From Amycolatopsis pithecellobii (lineage in GTDB: Bacteria > Actinomycetota > Actinomycetes > Mycobacteriales > Pseudonocardiaceae), in the NCBI RefSeq assembly GCF_009707865.1, contig NZ_WMBA01000016.1:1-64000 (forward strand): a stretch of DNA of 64,000 bases, written 5' to 3'. Within the stretch, counting starts at the first letter, position 1; the number at the start of each line of letters is the position of its first letter. The translations under genes were made by a program, and so were the position numbers. This document shows positions 33,112 to 41,600 of the stretch, in pieces. The notes beneath the pieces are model-generated. The model was given only the letters and a program-made list of their open reading frames with translations. It was not told the origin of the DNA and ran no database searches.

Positions 33112-33954
33112 ATGAGAAATCGCCGAAGAGCCACGATGTTCACCCTGCTGGCGGCTGGTGCCACGGCTTTGTCTGTGGCACCGGCGGCCGCCGCGCCGCC
33201 GTCCAGCTCGGCCGACGTCAACCCGGCCACGGTGGCACAGGGCCAGACCTTTACGGTCACCGAGCAGATCTACAACCCGCAGGACTTCACCGTCACCTTC
33301 GCCAAGGCTGCCCTTTACAGCACCCCGCAGGCGATCACCGACGTCGCGGACCTGGTGTCCTGCACCGGAACCACGAGCGACTGCTTTGTGTATGGCAGCA
33401 GTTTCCGTGCCCCGGTTGGTGATTTGCCACCGGGGGAGAGTCGTTCGGTGACCTTTACCTTGCGTGCCAAGGAAGATGTGAACCCCGGCACGGTCACGTT
33501 GCAGACCCAGTTCGTCGGTGACAACTACGCGTTCGACACGCTGGCGGGCCCGGAGCTGACCGTCACCGGCACCCCGAAGACCGCGGACGTCGGTGTGGCG
33601 CTGGCCGCGTCGTCGCGCGGGTCCCAGATCACCTACACGATCACAGCGACGAACTCCGGCCCCGCGGATGCCACCGGCATCCAGGTTTCCTCGACGTACG
33701 CGTCCGGTCTGAACTACGGGGGCTCGACGGCCTGTACGCGCAGCGGCACCCGCGGAGTCACCTGCACGATTGCGGCGCTGCCGTCGGGTACCAGCAAGAC
33801 GGTGAGCTACACCGCGAACACCGGCCTGCTCACGCTCGGCCCGCTCACCACGACCGCGACGCGGCAGGCGAGCACCCCGGCCGACCCGAACGCGGGCAAC
33901 GACTCGGCGAGCGTCACCTGCAACGCGCTGACCGCACTGCTGGTCCACTGCTGA
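33112..33954 (+). CDS. Secreted protein with DUF11-type repeat domain
   Basis: Exported protein of 280 residues. A Sec signal peptide (RNRRRATMFTLLAAGATALS, cleavage after APAAA) precedes two Ig-like beta domains. The second (ADVGVALAASSRGSQITYTI, TNSGPADATGIQVSSTYASG) is the DUF11 conserved repeat found in surface proteins. Four Cys residues probably form disulfides. No anchor motif is visible, so it is likely free in the medium or loosely cell-bound. A strong terminator follows. Function unknown. Confidence 0.85.
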   Translation: MRNRRRATMFTLLAAGATALSVAPAAAAPPSSSADVNPATVAQGQTFTVTEQIYNPQDFTVTFAKAALYSTPQAITDVADLVSCTGTTSDCFVYGSSFRAPVGDLPPGESRSVTFTLRAKEDVNPGTVTLQTQFVGDNYAFDTLAGPELTVTGTPKTADVGVALAASSRGSQITYTITATNSGPADATGIQVSSTYASGLNYGGSTACTRSGTRGVTCTIAALPSGTSKTVSYTANTGLLTLGPLTTTATRQASTPADPNAGNDSASVTCNALTALLVHC

Positions 33955-33970
33955 CCCGGCCGGAGCACTG

Positions 33971-34008
33971 AACCGCCCACGCGAGCCCCCCGGCTCGCGT
34001 GGGCGGTT
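33971..34008. terminator. Strong bidirectional hairpin
   Basis: Perfect 17-bp stem AACCGCCCACGCGAGCC / GGCTCGCGTGGGCGGTT with a 4-base loop between the convergent secreted-protein gene and the small membrane protein gene. Confidence 0.85.
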
Positions 34009-34214
34009 CACTGTGGTCTGGGCTCGCTGAACGCGGCGAGTACGCAGGCGAGCGAGATCACGGCGAGCACCGCCGCGACCGCCCACGCCCACCAGGCGGT
34101 CATGCTGATCGCGAGATAGACCTGCATGCCCGCGGTCGCCGCGAAGATCAGCGCGCCGAGCAGCCACAGCCAGCGGCGATACCGCGTGGCCGCGGCGCTG
34201 GAGTCGATGTGCAT
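34008..34214 (-). CDS. Small two-helix membrane protein
   Basis: Protein of 68 residues with two hydrophobic helices (WLWLLGALIFAATAGMQVYL and AWWAWAVAAVLAVISLACVL) and short charged ends. It begins MHIDSSAAATRYRR. The 3' end lies on the shared terminator. No family is recognised; such short proteins are common actinobacterial membrane components. Confidence 0.6.
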   Translation of the reverse strand: MHIDSSAAATRYRRWLWLLGALIFAATAGMQVYLAISMTAWWAWAVAAVLAVISLACVLAAFSEPRPQ

Positions 34215-34499
34215 CAGGCGTCACCTCGGCTGTCGGGATATGTCCAGGTTATCGGTGTAAATCGACGAGCGTTACGCGCTCCGTGATCGATGGCCGCCGC
34301 CGTGAAGGCTTTGCCATACCGTGGGCCTACCTGGCAACGGTCCACGCGGCCACCGGGGCGAATTGCGGCGCCGTCACCGAGCGCGCAAAAAACTGGACAG
34401 TTTGCGGACAAATCATCGTCAGCGTGTTCGGACCGGGTTTGCGCGGCCCTAATATCGCGGGACTTCCCCGCTGATCCGGCATCCTCATCAGGAGCTCCC

Positions 34500-35987
34500 G
34501 TGAACGATTCTCCCCATTTTCAGCAGAACTTCGGTGACGGTCATCAGGGCAACATCTTCGCGAGCCAGGGCGGTGTGCAGAACGTCTATCTGGAGTCGAT
34601 GAAGAATCACTTCCAGAACGGGCTGCGGGCGCTGAAAGGCGAGATGTACGCCAAGGCGGTCACCGAGTTCGAGGAGTCGCTCGCCGACGCGACGAAGGCC
34701 GGCGCCGATGAGACCGCGGAGGGCCGCCACGATCTGGCCTCGGCGCATTTCCACGCGGCACTGGCGATGCTCAACGGGCGCCCGCCCGGTGACCGCGTGC
34801 CCGAACAGATCAAGCGGGTGGAAAGTCACCTCGTGCAGGCGGCGAAGTTCGACGACCCGATCGTGCCGCACCAGGCGAACGTGCTGTGGGCCGTGGTGCA
34901 GGACGACTACTACCGGGCCAACGGAATGCGGGTGAAGGAACCGATCGCGGGCGATTTCCCCGAGAGCCTGTATGCGCTTTCCCAGTCCGAACTGCAACCT
35001 CTGGTCGAGCATCTCAAGTCGGCGCAGGGGGCCGCCTGGGAGGCGCTGACCCGGCGGGCCGTCGAGTTCGGGATGAAACCCGCGGTGTCGCAAGAGGACA
35101 CACCGGTGACGAGGGTGCACGATCCGGGCCGGGCGGAGGCGGTGAAGAAGTACTTCATCCCCACGCCGCGCCTCCGCACCGCCGCGCCCGCGGTGACCGC
35201 GCTGGTGGGATGCCTTGCCATGCTGGGTTTCGCCGCGGCACTGCACAACATCGCGAGCGTGGTGTTCGTGGCCGGGATCTACTTCGCGGGCCGGTGGGGG
35301 TGGCGGCAATTCACCGTCTACCAGCGTTATCGCAAGCGCCTCGCCGAGGCCGAGCCCAAGCCCGCCGACGAGCAGATGGACGCGTGGCTTGCCGAGGACG
35401 TCGAAATCCTGCGCTCGCAAGCCGGTGACCGGGTCCGGCTCAACCCGCTGAACGAGGACGAGGGTGGCGACCTGGTCTATCCGGTGCAGGCCGTCGTCGG
35501 TATTCCCGCGGAAGGCGCCACGGGGGCGAAAGGGCTGCGCATCCGGCGCGGGCACGATCGTCGCTGGCGGGCGAACCACTACGACGTGCTGATCCTGTTC
35601 CTGACCAACGATCTGATCAGCCTCTACCGGTGCACGCTCGACTTCCACACCGGCGAGCCGGTGTACGAGGAGCTCACCGAGCGGCATTACCGTGACATCG
35701 TGGGCGTTTCGTCGAACCGGGTGCCGGTGCCGCAGGTGATCACCGACCTGTTCAAGGCACTCGACTCGCTCACCGCGGAGGCGGGCGCCCAACCGGACGA
35801 GCAGAAGTACGCCGATCTGTCCTTCGCACAGACCTTCACGATGTCGATCGTGAGCGGCGAGCGGATCGAGCTGAACACCGGTTTCGGTGACACGATCGGC
35901 TCGGACAACCAGATCGCGTGGGCGAGCAACTCCCGCGCGCTCAACATCATCAAGAAGATGGTCCGCGCCCGCCACACCTCGAACTGA
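34500..35987 (+). CDS. Membrane protein with N-terminal QGG/QN motif and TPR-like region
   Basis: Protein of 495 residues with no family I can name. Residues 6-30 form a Gly/Asn/Gln motif (QNFGDGHQGNIFASQGGVQN) followed by a TPR-like helical domain (GLRALKGEMYAKAVTEFEES) to about residue 200. Two membrane helices lie near 225-270, and a conserved-looking cytosolic domain follows (DVLILFLTNDLISLYRCTLD). AGGAG precedes GTG 34500. The N-terminal motif is echoed at the C terminus of the convergent SEFIR protein (QGGTQNFYG), which suggests the two proteins interact by like-with-like assembly. Role: probable membrane partner of a signalling pair; this is inference. Confidence 0.75.
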   Translation: MNDSPHFQQNFGDGHQGNIFASQGGVQNVYLESMKNHFQNGLRALKGEMYAKAVTEFEESLADATKAGADETAEGRHDLASAHFHAALAMLNGRPPGDRVPEQIKRVESHLVQAAKFDDPIVPHQANVLWAVVQDDYYRANGMRVKEPIAGDFPESLYALSQSELQPLVEHLKSAQGAAWEALTRRAVEFGMKPAVSQEDTPVTRVHDPGRAEAVKKYFIPTPRLRTAAPAVTALVGCLAMLGFAAALHNIASVVFVAGIYFAGRWGWRQFTVYQRYRKRLAEAEPKPADEQMDAWLAEDVEILRSQAGDRVRLNPLNEDEGGDLVYPVQAVVGIPAEGATGAKGLRIRRGHDRRWRANHYDVLILFLTNDLISLYRCTLDFHTGEPVYEELTERHYRDIVGVSSNRVPVPQVITDLFKALDSLTAEAGAQPDEQKYADLSFAQTFTMSIVSGERIELNTGFGDTIGSDNQIAWASNSRALNIIKKMVRARHTSN

Positions 35988-35989
35988 CC

Positions 35990-36028
35990 TGTCCGCCGTT
36001 CCGGTCTCCGCGACCGGAACGGCGGACA
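35990..36028. terminator. Strong bidirectional hairpin between membrane and SEFIR genes
   Basis: Perfect 17-bp stem TGTCCGCCGTTCCGGTC / GACCGGAACGGCGGACA with a 5-base loop, three bases after the plus-strand stop and five bases from the convergent stop. Confidence 0.85.
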
Positions 36029-36033
36029 CGTGC

Positions 36034-36657
36034 TCAGCGGCCGTAGAAGTTCTGCGTGCCGCCCTGGACGGCGTTGATCGTCCCGCCCGACGAGTTGATG
36101 TTCTGTACATTGTGGCCGGACGGCGCCGGAACCGGTTGGTGTGGCGGGAGATCCGGCGTCCGGCCGAGCTCGGGACGGACGTGCGGCGGCTGCCCGGTCA
36201 GCACCCGCAGCAGTGATTCGGCGCCGGCGACGGTGAACTCGGTCACCACGTAGTGATCGGCCGTGCGAGGTTGCAGGAAGATCGGGATCTCCTCCACCCG
36301 GTGCCCCGGCAGCACCACCGGCAGGATCTTCGTCATCCACAGTGGACGGTTTTCTTCCAGGTTTTCCCGCAGCAGCGCGGCCTCCGCCTGCAGGCCGCGA
36401 TTATCCTCACGGGTGACGGCGCCTTCCGCCGCGCGTTTGTAGCGGTCCGAGGCGATGGTCAGGACGAAATCGGCGCTCGCAATGTTCCCGATCGCCCAGG
36501 TGTACCAGTCCTGCCGGTTTTCCAGAAACCACTGATCGAGGATGATGTCAATTTTCTGAGCGACCAGGAATTGGCTGAACAGCAACACCTGATCTTTGTG
36601 CTCCGCTGAGTCGTGGGTATACGAGACGAAAACGCGGGGAGGGTTTTTCATAACCAT
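36034..36657 (-). CDS. SEFIR-domain protein with C-terminal QGG/QN motif
   Basis: Protein of 207 residues. Residues 5-150 are a SEFIR domain, a TIR relative: RVFVSYTHDSAEHKDQVLLF opens the fold, then VAQKIDIILDQWFLENRQDW and SADFVLTIASDRYKRAAEG. SEFIR/TIR domains act as signalling adaptors or NAD-cleaving effectors; a catalytic Glu is not obvious. A Pro-rich linker leads to a C-terminal tail NVQNINSSGGTINAVQGG ending QNFYGR, alike to the N terminus of the convergent membrane protein. Starts at ATG 36657 or ATG 36651. It may be an effector recruited by motif stacking. Confidence 0.82.
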   Translation of the reverse strand: MVMKNPPRVFVSYTHDSAEHKDQVLLFSQFLVAQKIDIILDQWFLENRQDWYTWAIGNIASADFVLTIASDRYKRAAEGAVTREDNRGLQAEAALLRENLEENRPLWMTKILPVVLPGHRVEEIPIFLQPRTADHYVVTEFTVAGAESLLRVLTGQPPHVRPELGRTPDLPPHQPVPAPSGHNVQNINSSGGTINAVQGGTQNFYGR

Positions 36658-36777
36658 GAAAATACCATTTTCCGCGGGATTTCCGGTGGGTGCACGCTCG
36701 CCGCCGCCCCGGCGGGGGTGGGCGGCGCGCGAAAGTTTTCCGAACCGGGATGGACACGCAGCCGTGATGGGTTCGTG

Positions 36778-37938
36778 ATGGAAGAACGAAGACAGCGCCT
36801 GGCCGCGCTGCTGCGCCCCGAACTGCCCGTCCTCGCCGGTGAGATCGCGCGCGAGATCTGCCGAGCCGTGCCCGAGTACGGCAAGCCGCTCGGCGAAGCG
36901 CACCCCGGACTGCTGCAGGAGCGGGTGCACTACACCGTCAAGTTGTTCGCTGACCTGGTCGAACAGCGATCCCCGGCGCGTGCCGACGCCCAGCGCGAGT
37001 TCCGTGGCATCGGCCGGGCCGAAGGGCACGCCGGGCACACGCTCGACCCGTTCAACGCCGCGTTGCGGATCGGCGGCCGGGCCGGGTGGCGCCGGCTGAG
37101 CGCGTCGGAACGGGTGCGTGCACTGCCCGCCGCGGACGTGTCGTGGCTCGCGGACCGGCTGTTCGCGTTCCTCGACGAGCTGGCCGCGCTGGCGATGCGC
37201 GGGCACCGCGAGGTGAGCGGCCACGCCAGTGACGCCGCCAGGGAGGCCAGGCAGAAGCTGCTGTGGCTCGTGCTCAAACGACCCGCCGTCCCCGTCGCCG
37301 CGATCACTGAACTCGCCCGCACGATCGGCTGGGCGGTGCCCGCGCAGTGCGCGCTGGTCGCCGTCGAAACCGCACCGGGCGAAGCGCTGCGCCTCGGTGA
37401 CGACCTACTCGCCGACCTGCGCGAACCCGAGCCGTGCCTGTTGCTGCCCGGTCCGGTCACCGGCGAGCGGTTGCGACGGCTGGCCGTGGCCACCCACGGG
37501 GTGCGGATCGCGGTCGGACCGACCGTGGCGCTCGCCGACGCGCCGTCATCGCTGCGCTGGGCACGGCAGGCGCTGCGCCTGGTCGCGGACGGGCCGCTGC
37601 CCGACGTGCCGGTCACGATGTGCGCGGAACATTGGTCCACGCTGTGGCTGCTGAGCGAGCCGGCCCTGCTCGACCAGGTCACCAAGCGCCGCCTCACCCC
37701 GCTCGGCACGTTCCCGGCGAAGCAACGCGTGCGGCTGGCCGGAACACTGTTCGCCTGGCTGCGGGCGCAGGGCAATGTCCAGGAGACGGCGGCGGAACTG
37801 CGCGTGCACCCGCGCACCGTGCGCTACCGGATGCGCCAGCTCGAGGACGTTTTCGGCGGGCAGTTGCGTGACCCGGACGCGCGGTTCGAGATCGAGATCG
37901 CGTTGCGTGCACTCGATCTGCAGGGGATCGCGCAGTAG
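36778..37938 (+). CDS. PucR-family transcriptional regulator
   Basis: Regulator of 386 residues. The C terminus carries the PucR/CdaR helix-turn-helix: LAGTLFAWLRAQGNVQETAAELRVHPRTVRYRMRQLEDVFG. The N-terminal 250 residues form a helical domain common to actinobacterial PucR proteins of unknown ligand. ATG 36778 is chosen; in-frame sequence upstream covers the divergent SEFIR gene and has no family resemblance. The two DUF202 genes follow within 4 bp and may be cotranscribed. Confidence 0.88.
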   Translation: MEERRQRLAALLRPELPVLAGEIAREICRAVPEYGKPLGEAHPGLLQERVHYTVKLFADLVEQRSPARADAQREFRGIGRAEGHAGHTLDPFNAALRIGGRAGWRRLSASERVRALPAADVSWLADRLFAFLDELAALAMRGHREVSGHASDAAREARQKLLWLVLKRPAVPVAAITELARTIGWAVPAQCALVAVETAPGEALRLGDDLLADLREPEPCLLLPGPVTGERLRRLAVATHGVRIAVGPTVALADAPSSLRWARQALRLVADGPLPDVPVTMCAEHWSTLWLLSEPALLDQVTKRRLTPLGTFPAKQRVRLAGTLFAWLRAQGNVQETAAELRVHPRTVRYRMRQLEDVFGGQLRDPDARFEIEIALRALDLQGIAQ

Positions 37939-37941
37939 CTT

Positions 37942-38319
37942 GTGATCGTGCCCGACAGCCCGCGCCGCCCGCATTGGTACGAGGAAGGCAAGGAACCCGA
38001 CTACCGCTTCACCCTGGCCAACGAGCGCACTTTCCTCGCCTGGCTCCGCACCGCACTCGCGTTGCTGGCGGGCGCGATCGCGTTCGCCCAGTTCTTTCCG
38101 CAGTTCAGCATCGCCGGGCTGCGGACCGCGCTGGCCGCGCTGCTGGCCGTCAGCGGCACGCTCCTCGCGGCGTTTTCGTACCGGCGGTGGGCGCGGGTGC
38201 AGCGGGCGATGCGCAACGACCGGCCGCTGCCGATGACCTGGTTGCCGCTCGCCGCGGGCTGGGCCGCGGCGCTGGCCGGGGTCGTGGTGCTGGTCCTCGT
38301 CCTGACCCACGCGCGATGA
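37942..38319 (+). CDS. DUF202/YidH-family membrane protein
   Basis: Protein of 125 residues with three membrane helices. The DUF202 signature is present: RFTLANERTFLAWLRTALALLAGAIAF. Members form small inner-membrane bundles of unknown transport or structural role. GTG 37942 lies directly after the PucR stop. Its stop overlaps the next gene, another DUF202 protein, by 4 bp (ATGA). Tandem pairs of DUF202 genes are common. Confidence 0.85.
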   Translation: MIVPDSPRRPHWYEEGKEPDYRFTLANERTFLAWLRTALALLAGAIAFAQFFPQFSIAGLRTALAALLAVSGTLLAAFSYRRWARVQRAMRNDRPLPMTWLPLAAGWAAALAGVVVLVLVLTHAR

Positions 38320-38594
38320 CGACGCGCGATCCCGGGTTACAGCCCGAACGCACCGCGCTCGCCTGGCAGCGCACCGGCCTGTCCGCGGCGGTGGTGGCCG
38401 TGCTGCTCATCCGCGGCGGTATCGCCGCCGGTTCCGCGCTGGAGATCACCGCCGGGGCGTGCGCCGCGCTCGTGGTCGCGCTGTGCCCGCTCGCGCGTGC
38501 CGTGCCCAGCGCGCGGATCCGGCTGATCCTGGTGACCTCCGCGGTGGTGGTGTGCGGGCTGTGTGCGACGGTCTCGTTGGTCCTGTCACATTGA
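38316..38594 (+). CDS. Second DUF202-family membrane protein
   Basis: Protein of 92 residues with three hydrophobic helices and the compact family signature GLQPERTALAWQRTGLSAAV. It is the shorter partner of the preceding DUF202 protein and overlaps it by 4 bp, so a heteromeric membrane unit is likely. Function is unknown. Confidence 0.85.
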   Translation: MTTRDPGLQPERTALAWQRTGLSAAVVAVLLIRGGIAAGSALEITAGACAALVVALCPLARAVPSARIRLILVTSAVVVCGLCATVSLVLSH

Positions 38595-38647
38595 CGAGGA
38601 CCTCGCCGGGCAACCAGACTCGGTACGGGCTGACACAAAGGAGCGGC

Positions 38648-39451
38648 ATGGACTCGGGGTCGTACTTCGAACGGATCGTCGCGGCCCGGGCGCTGCTGTT
38701 CGTCCCGGGGGACCGCCCCGACCGGTTCGACAAGGCCGTCGCTTCGGGTGCGGACGCGGTGATCGTCGACCTCGAAGACGCCGTCGCGGAGGCCGACAAG
38801 GACGCGGCACGCTCGCATGTGGACGACTGGCTTTCCCGCGGTGGCAACGCTTTGGTGCGGATCAACGCCGCCGGTACCCCGCAGTTCGACGCGGACCTCG
38901 AGCTGGCGCGCAAGCACGGGTGCCCGCTCATGCTGCCCAAAGCCGAGGACCCGCGTGTACTGGCGGAAATCGATGTGCCCTTGGTGCCGATCGTGGAGAC
39001 CGCGCTGGGCATCGAGGCCGCGACGGCGCTGTGCGCGGTGAAGAACGTGGCGCGGGTGGCGTTCGGCAGCGTCGATCTCGCGACGCAGCTCGGTGTCCGG
39101 CACGACGACGAACTCGCGCTCGGTTACGCCCGCTCGCGGCTGGTGCTCGCCAGCACGGCGAACGACGTCGCGCCGCCGCTCGACGGCGTCACCACCGATT
39201 TGCACGATGAAAGCGTGCTCATCGCGGATGTCGCGCACGCCCGCCGGCTCGGTTTCGGCGGCAAACTGTGCATCCATCCGAAGCAGATTCCGTTGGTGCG
39301 CCAGGGTTTCATGCCCACCGAGGAAGAGCTGCGGTGGGCGCGGCGGGTGCTCACGGCCGGTGACTCGGCGTCCGCCGTGGACGGTCAGATGGTGGATCGC
39401 CCGGTGCTGGAACGGGCCCGGCGCCTGCTCGCCCAGGATCAGCGGTCGTAG
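38648..39451 (+). CDS. CitE-like HpcH/HpaI-family lyase
   Basis: Protein of 267 residues related to the citrate lyase beta subunit and malyl-CoA/citramalyl-CoA lyases. Visible are RALLFVPGDRPDRFDKAVAS, the acidic metal-binding DAVIVDLEDAVAEADKDAAR, VPIVETALGIEAA, and FGSVDLATQLG with the conserved Asp. The C-terminal GFGGKLCIHPKQIPLV fits CitE-like stand-alone proteins. It cleaves a CoA thioester or a 2-hydroxyacyl substrate; which one is unknown. AAAGGAG precedes ATG 38648. It overlaps the convergent membrane gene by 13 bp. Confidence 0.9.
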   Translation: MDSGSYFERIVAARALLFVPGDRPDRFDKAVASGADAVIVDLEDAVAEADKDAARSHVDDWLSRGGNALVRINAAGTPQFDADLELARKHGCPLMLPKAEDPRVLAEIDVPLVPIVETALGIEAATALCAVKNVARVAFGSVDLATQLGVRHDDELALGYARSRLVLASTANDVAPPLDGVTTDLHDESVLIADVAHARRLGFGGKLCIHPKQIPLVRQGFMPTEEELRWARRVLTAGDSASAVDGQMVDRPVLERARRLLAQDQRS

Positions 39452-39936
39452 TACTGGCTGCCCGGACCGTAGGGCCGCGTCTGGTCCGGCGGTACCCGCG
39501 TGCCCGCCCGGCGCAGCGCGCTGCCCGCGGTGGTGACGAGCAGTGAGGTGATCGTCAGCCCGATCACCAGGTTCAGCAGCCCGGTCGCGATCTTGGTGTC
39601 CAGTGCCACCGGCAGGCTCAACGGCAGCACCACCGCGATGAGCGTCACCAGCACCATGATCCAGCCGAAGAACGTCGCCGGTCTCGGCGTGGCCACCGAC
39701 AGCAGGTGCAGCAGGCCGGTGGCCGCCAGCGCGACGAGCGCGGAAACGATCGCATAGGTCGCGGTGTTGGCGTTGCCCCACAGACCCGATCCCTTGGGCG
39801 CCAGTATCGCGACTCCGGCGAGCCCACGGGCGATCAGGATGCCCACGATCGCCACCAGCGCCGCGACGATCGCGGTCGCGACCCCACCTGCCCACAATCG
39901 GGCCGGGTCCGGCCGGAGCTGTCCGTAATCGGTCAT
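39439..39936 (-). CDS. DUF6069-like four-helix membrane protein
   Basis: Membrane protein of 165 residues with four hydrophobic helices (ATAIVAALVAIVGILIARGL, TYAIVSALVALAATGLLHLL, FGWIMVLVTLIAVVLPLSL and LNLVIGLTITSLLVTTAGSA), consistent with the DUF6069 family. GGGAGGAG precedes ATG 39936. The Arg/Tyr-rich tail (RPYGPGSQYYDR) is cytosolic. It lies downstream of the proline PucR regulator on the same strand, 50 bp away, so cotranscription is possible. Function unknown. Confidence 0.75.
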   Translation of the reverse strand: MTDYGQLRPDPARLWAGGVATAIVAALVAIVGILIARGLAGVAILAPKGSGLWGNANTATYAIVSALVALAATGLLHLLSVATPRPATFFGWIMVLVTLIAVVLPLSLPVALDTKIATGLLNLVIGLTITSLLVTTAGSALRRAGTRVPPDQTRPYGPGSQYYDR

Positions 39937-39986
39937 CGCGCTACTCCTCCCGCAGCGGCGTACCCGGCTCGCGGCCGGGTAAACCC

Positions 39987-41540
39987 CTAGCGGGTCGTGA
40001 GCAGCAACTGCAGGTGGCACACCAGCCGTTCGCGCGGTTCGTCCAGGTGCAGGCCGCTGACGGCGCTCGCGCGGCGAAGCCGGTGCCGCAGGGTGTTGGG
40101 GTGGATGTGCAGCTCCGCCGCCGCGGTGCGGACGTCGCCGAGGGCATCGAGGTAGGTCAGCAGGGACTTCACGAATTCCGTCCCGTGCTCGGCGTCGTGC
40201 CCGGCCAGTGTCGCGACCGCGGGATCGCGCAGGTCCGGGTTCGCGTCCAGCAACGCGAGGGTTTCGTCGAGCAGGATTTCTGCGCGCAGATCGGAAATCG
40301 TGGCCACCGCACGATCCGTTCGTGCCATCGCGTCGAGTACGCGGTCCGCCTCGCGGCGTGACGTCGCCACCTCGCCGAGCGCGGGTGCCGCCGAACCGAT
40401 CCCCGCCTGTGCCCGCATTCCCGCCCGCCCCAGCGCATCCACCATGTGTCCGGCCAAAGTGGACAGTGAGACACCGGCCTCCGGCAGTATCGCGTACACC
40501 CGGGCACCGACCGCCCCGACGATTGCGCCCCGGCGGTACGACGTCGCGTGCACCGACACCACGTTGCCGATCTCGAGCTGGTGCAGCTCGTGCTCGGAGC
40601 GGTCCCGCTCGATCTCCCGTGGGCCTACCGCCAGCACGGTCACCGGGGCCGAGGGGTCGAGCCCGAGATGGCCGGCCACCAGATCCGCGCTGATCCGCCC
40701 CTCCAGCAGATCTTCGACCAGATCCTCACGGGACCGGACAGTCGGCGACCGCCGTCGCAGCAACTGCACGGCGGCCAGCCGCGCGGCGCCGAGGAGCGCG
40801 CTTTCCGCGCGCTCGGCGAACGGCTGCGCGCCCTCCTGCACCCAGATCGTGCCGAGATGCTGGGTGCCCGCCCGGATGCCGACCGCGAGCCTGCGCCGGA
40901 TACCCAGCTCGGGCCGCTCGTCGACGCGCACGACCTCTTCGCTCGTGCGCAACCGTTGGTACACGCCCCATTCCCGGAGCAGGGCCAGGTACTGCTCCGG
41001 CCCTTCCCAGCCGAGGATGGACAACCGCCGCAGCTCGTCGATCTCGTCGTCGGACCGCGAATAGGCGAGTACCCGGTTTCCCGCGTCCTCGATCGTCACG
41101 CTGCCGGAGGTCAGGATGGCCACCGTTTGGGCCAGTGCGAACAAATCCCCACTGTCCGAAGTGGAGTCGGCGGCCAGGCTCGCCGCGTCGAGCACCTCAC
41201 GCAGCAGGGTTTGCAACTGATCCCACCGCATCCGCGGCCCCACGGTCAGCAGTGCGATTTCGGTGCCCTCAGCGGCGGCGCGGAGTTCGTCGAGCCTTCC
41301 GCCGTCCTTCACCACCACGGCCGCCGCGCCCGCCGCGGCCGCGGCACGCACCAACCGGACGGCGGCGCGCCCACGGGCGCCCACGAGGAGGACCAGTTCG
41401 CCGGTGAAGCCACCCGCTTCGTCGTCGAAGATCCCGACGCCCCGGATGCGCGTGTCCAGGCTGCCCGTGACCGGCTCCAGCAGCGGCTCGGCCAGCAGTA
41501 ACTGCCGCAGCGACACGGTTGTGAGATCAGCCAACGTCAC
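39987..41540 (-). CDS. PucR-family regulator divergent from proline catabolism genes
   Basis: Regulator of 517 residues with an N-terminal PucR domain (LRQLLLAEPLLEPVTGS, then RGVGIFDDE), a central GGDEF-like CdaR domain (VTVLAVGPREIER) and the C-terminal helix-turn-helix (LLTYLDALGDVRTAAAELHIHPNTLRHRLRRA). It is divergent from pruA with 60 bp between, so it probably activates the proline-to-glutamate pathway when proline is present, as known PucR-type regulators of actinobacterial proline genes do. GTG 41540 is the start. Ligand binding is not shown by sequence. Confidence 0.9.
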   Translation of the reverse strand: MTLADLTTVSLRQLLLAEPLLEPVTGSLDTRIRGVGIFDDEAGGFTGELVLLVGARGRAAVRLVRAAAAAGAAAVVVKDGGRLDELRAAAEGTEIALLTVGPRMRWDQLQTLLREVLDAASLAADSTSDSGDLFALAQTVAILTSGSVTIEDAGNRVLAYSRSDDEIDELRRLSILGWEGPEQYLALLREWGVYQRLRTSEEVVRVDERPELGIRRRLAVGIRAGTQHLGTIWVQEGAQPFAERAESALLGAARLAAVQLLRRRSPTVRSREDLVEDLLEGRISADLVAGHLGLDPSAPVTVLAVGPREIERDRSEHELHQLEIGNVVSVHATSYRRGAIVGAVGARVYAILPEAGVSLSTLAGHMVDALGRAGMRAQAGIGSAAPALGEVATSRREADRVLDAMARTDRAVATISDLRAEILLDETLALLDANPDLRDPAVATLAGHDAEHGTEFVKSLLTYLDALGDVRTAAAELHIHPNTLRHRLRRASAVSGLHLDEPRERLVCHLQLLLTTR

Positions 41541-41600
41541 CCTCTCAACAGTAGCCGATCAGCCAATCCGAAGCCTCGAGCTGCTGCCTAGCCTTGGCGT

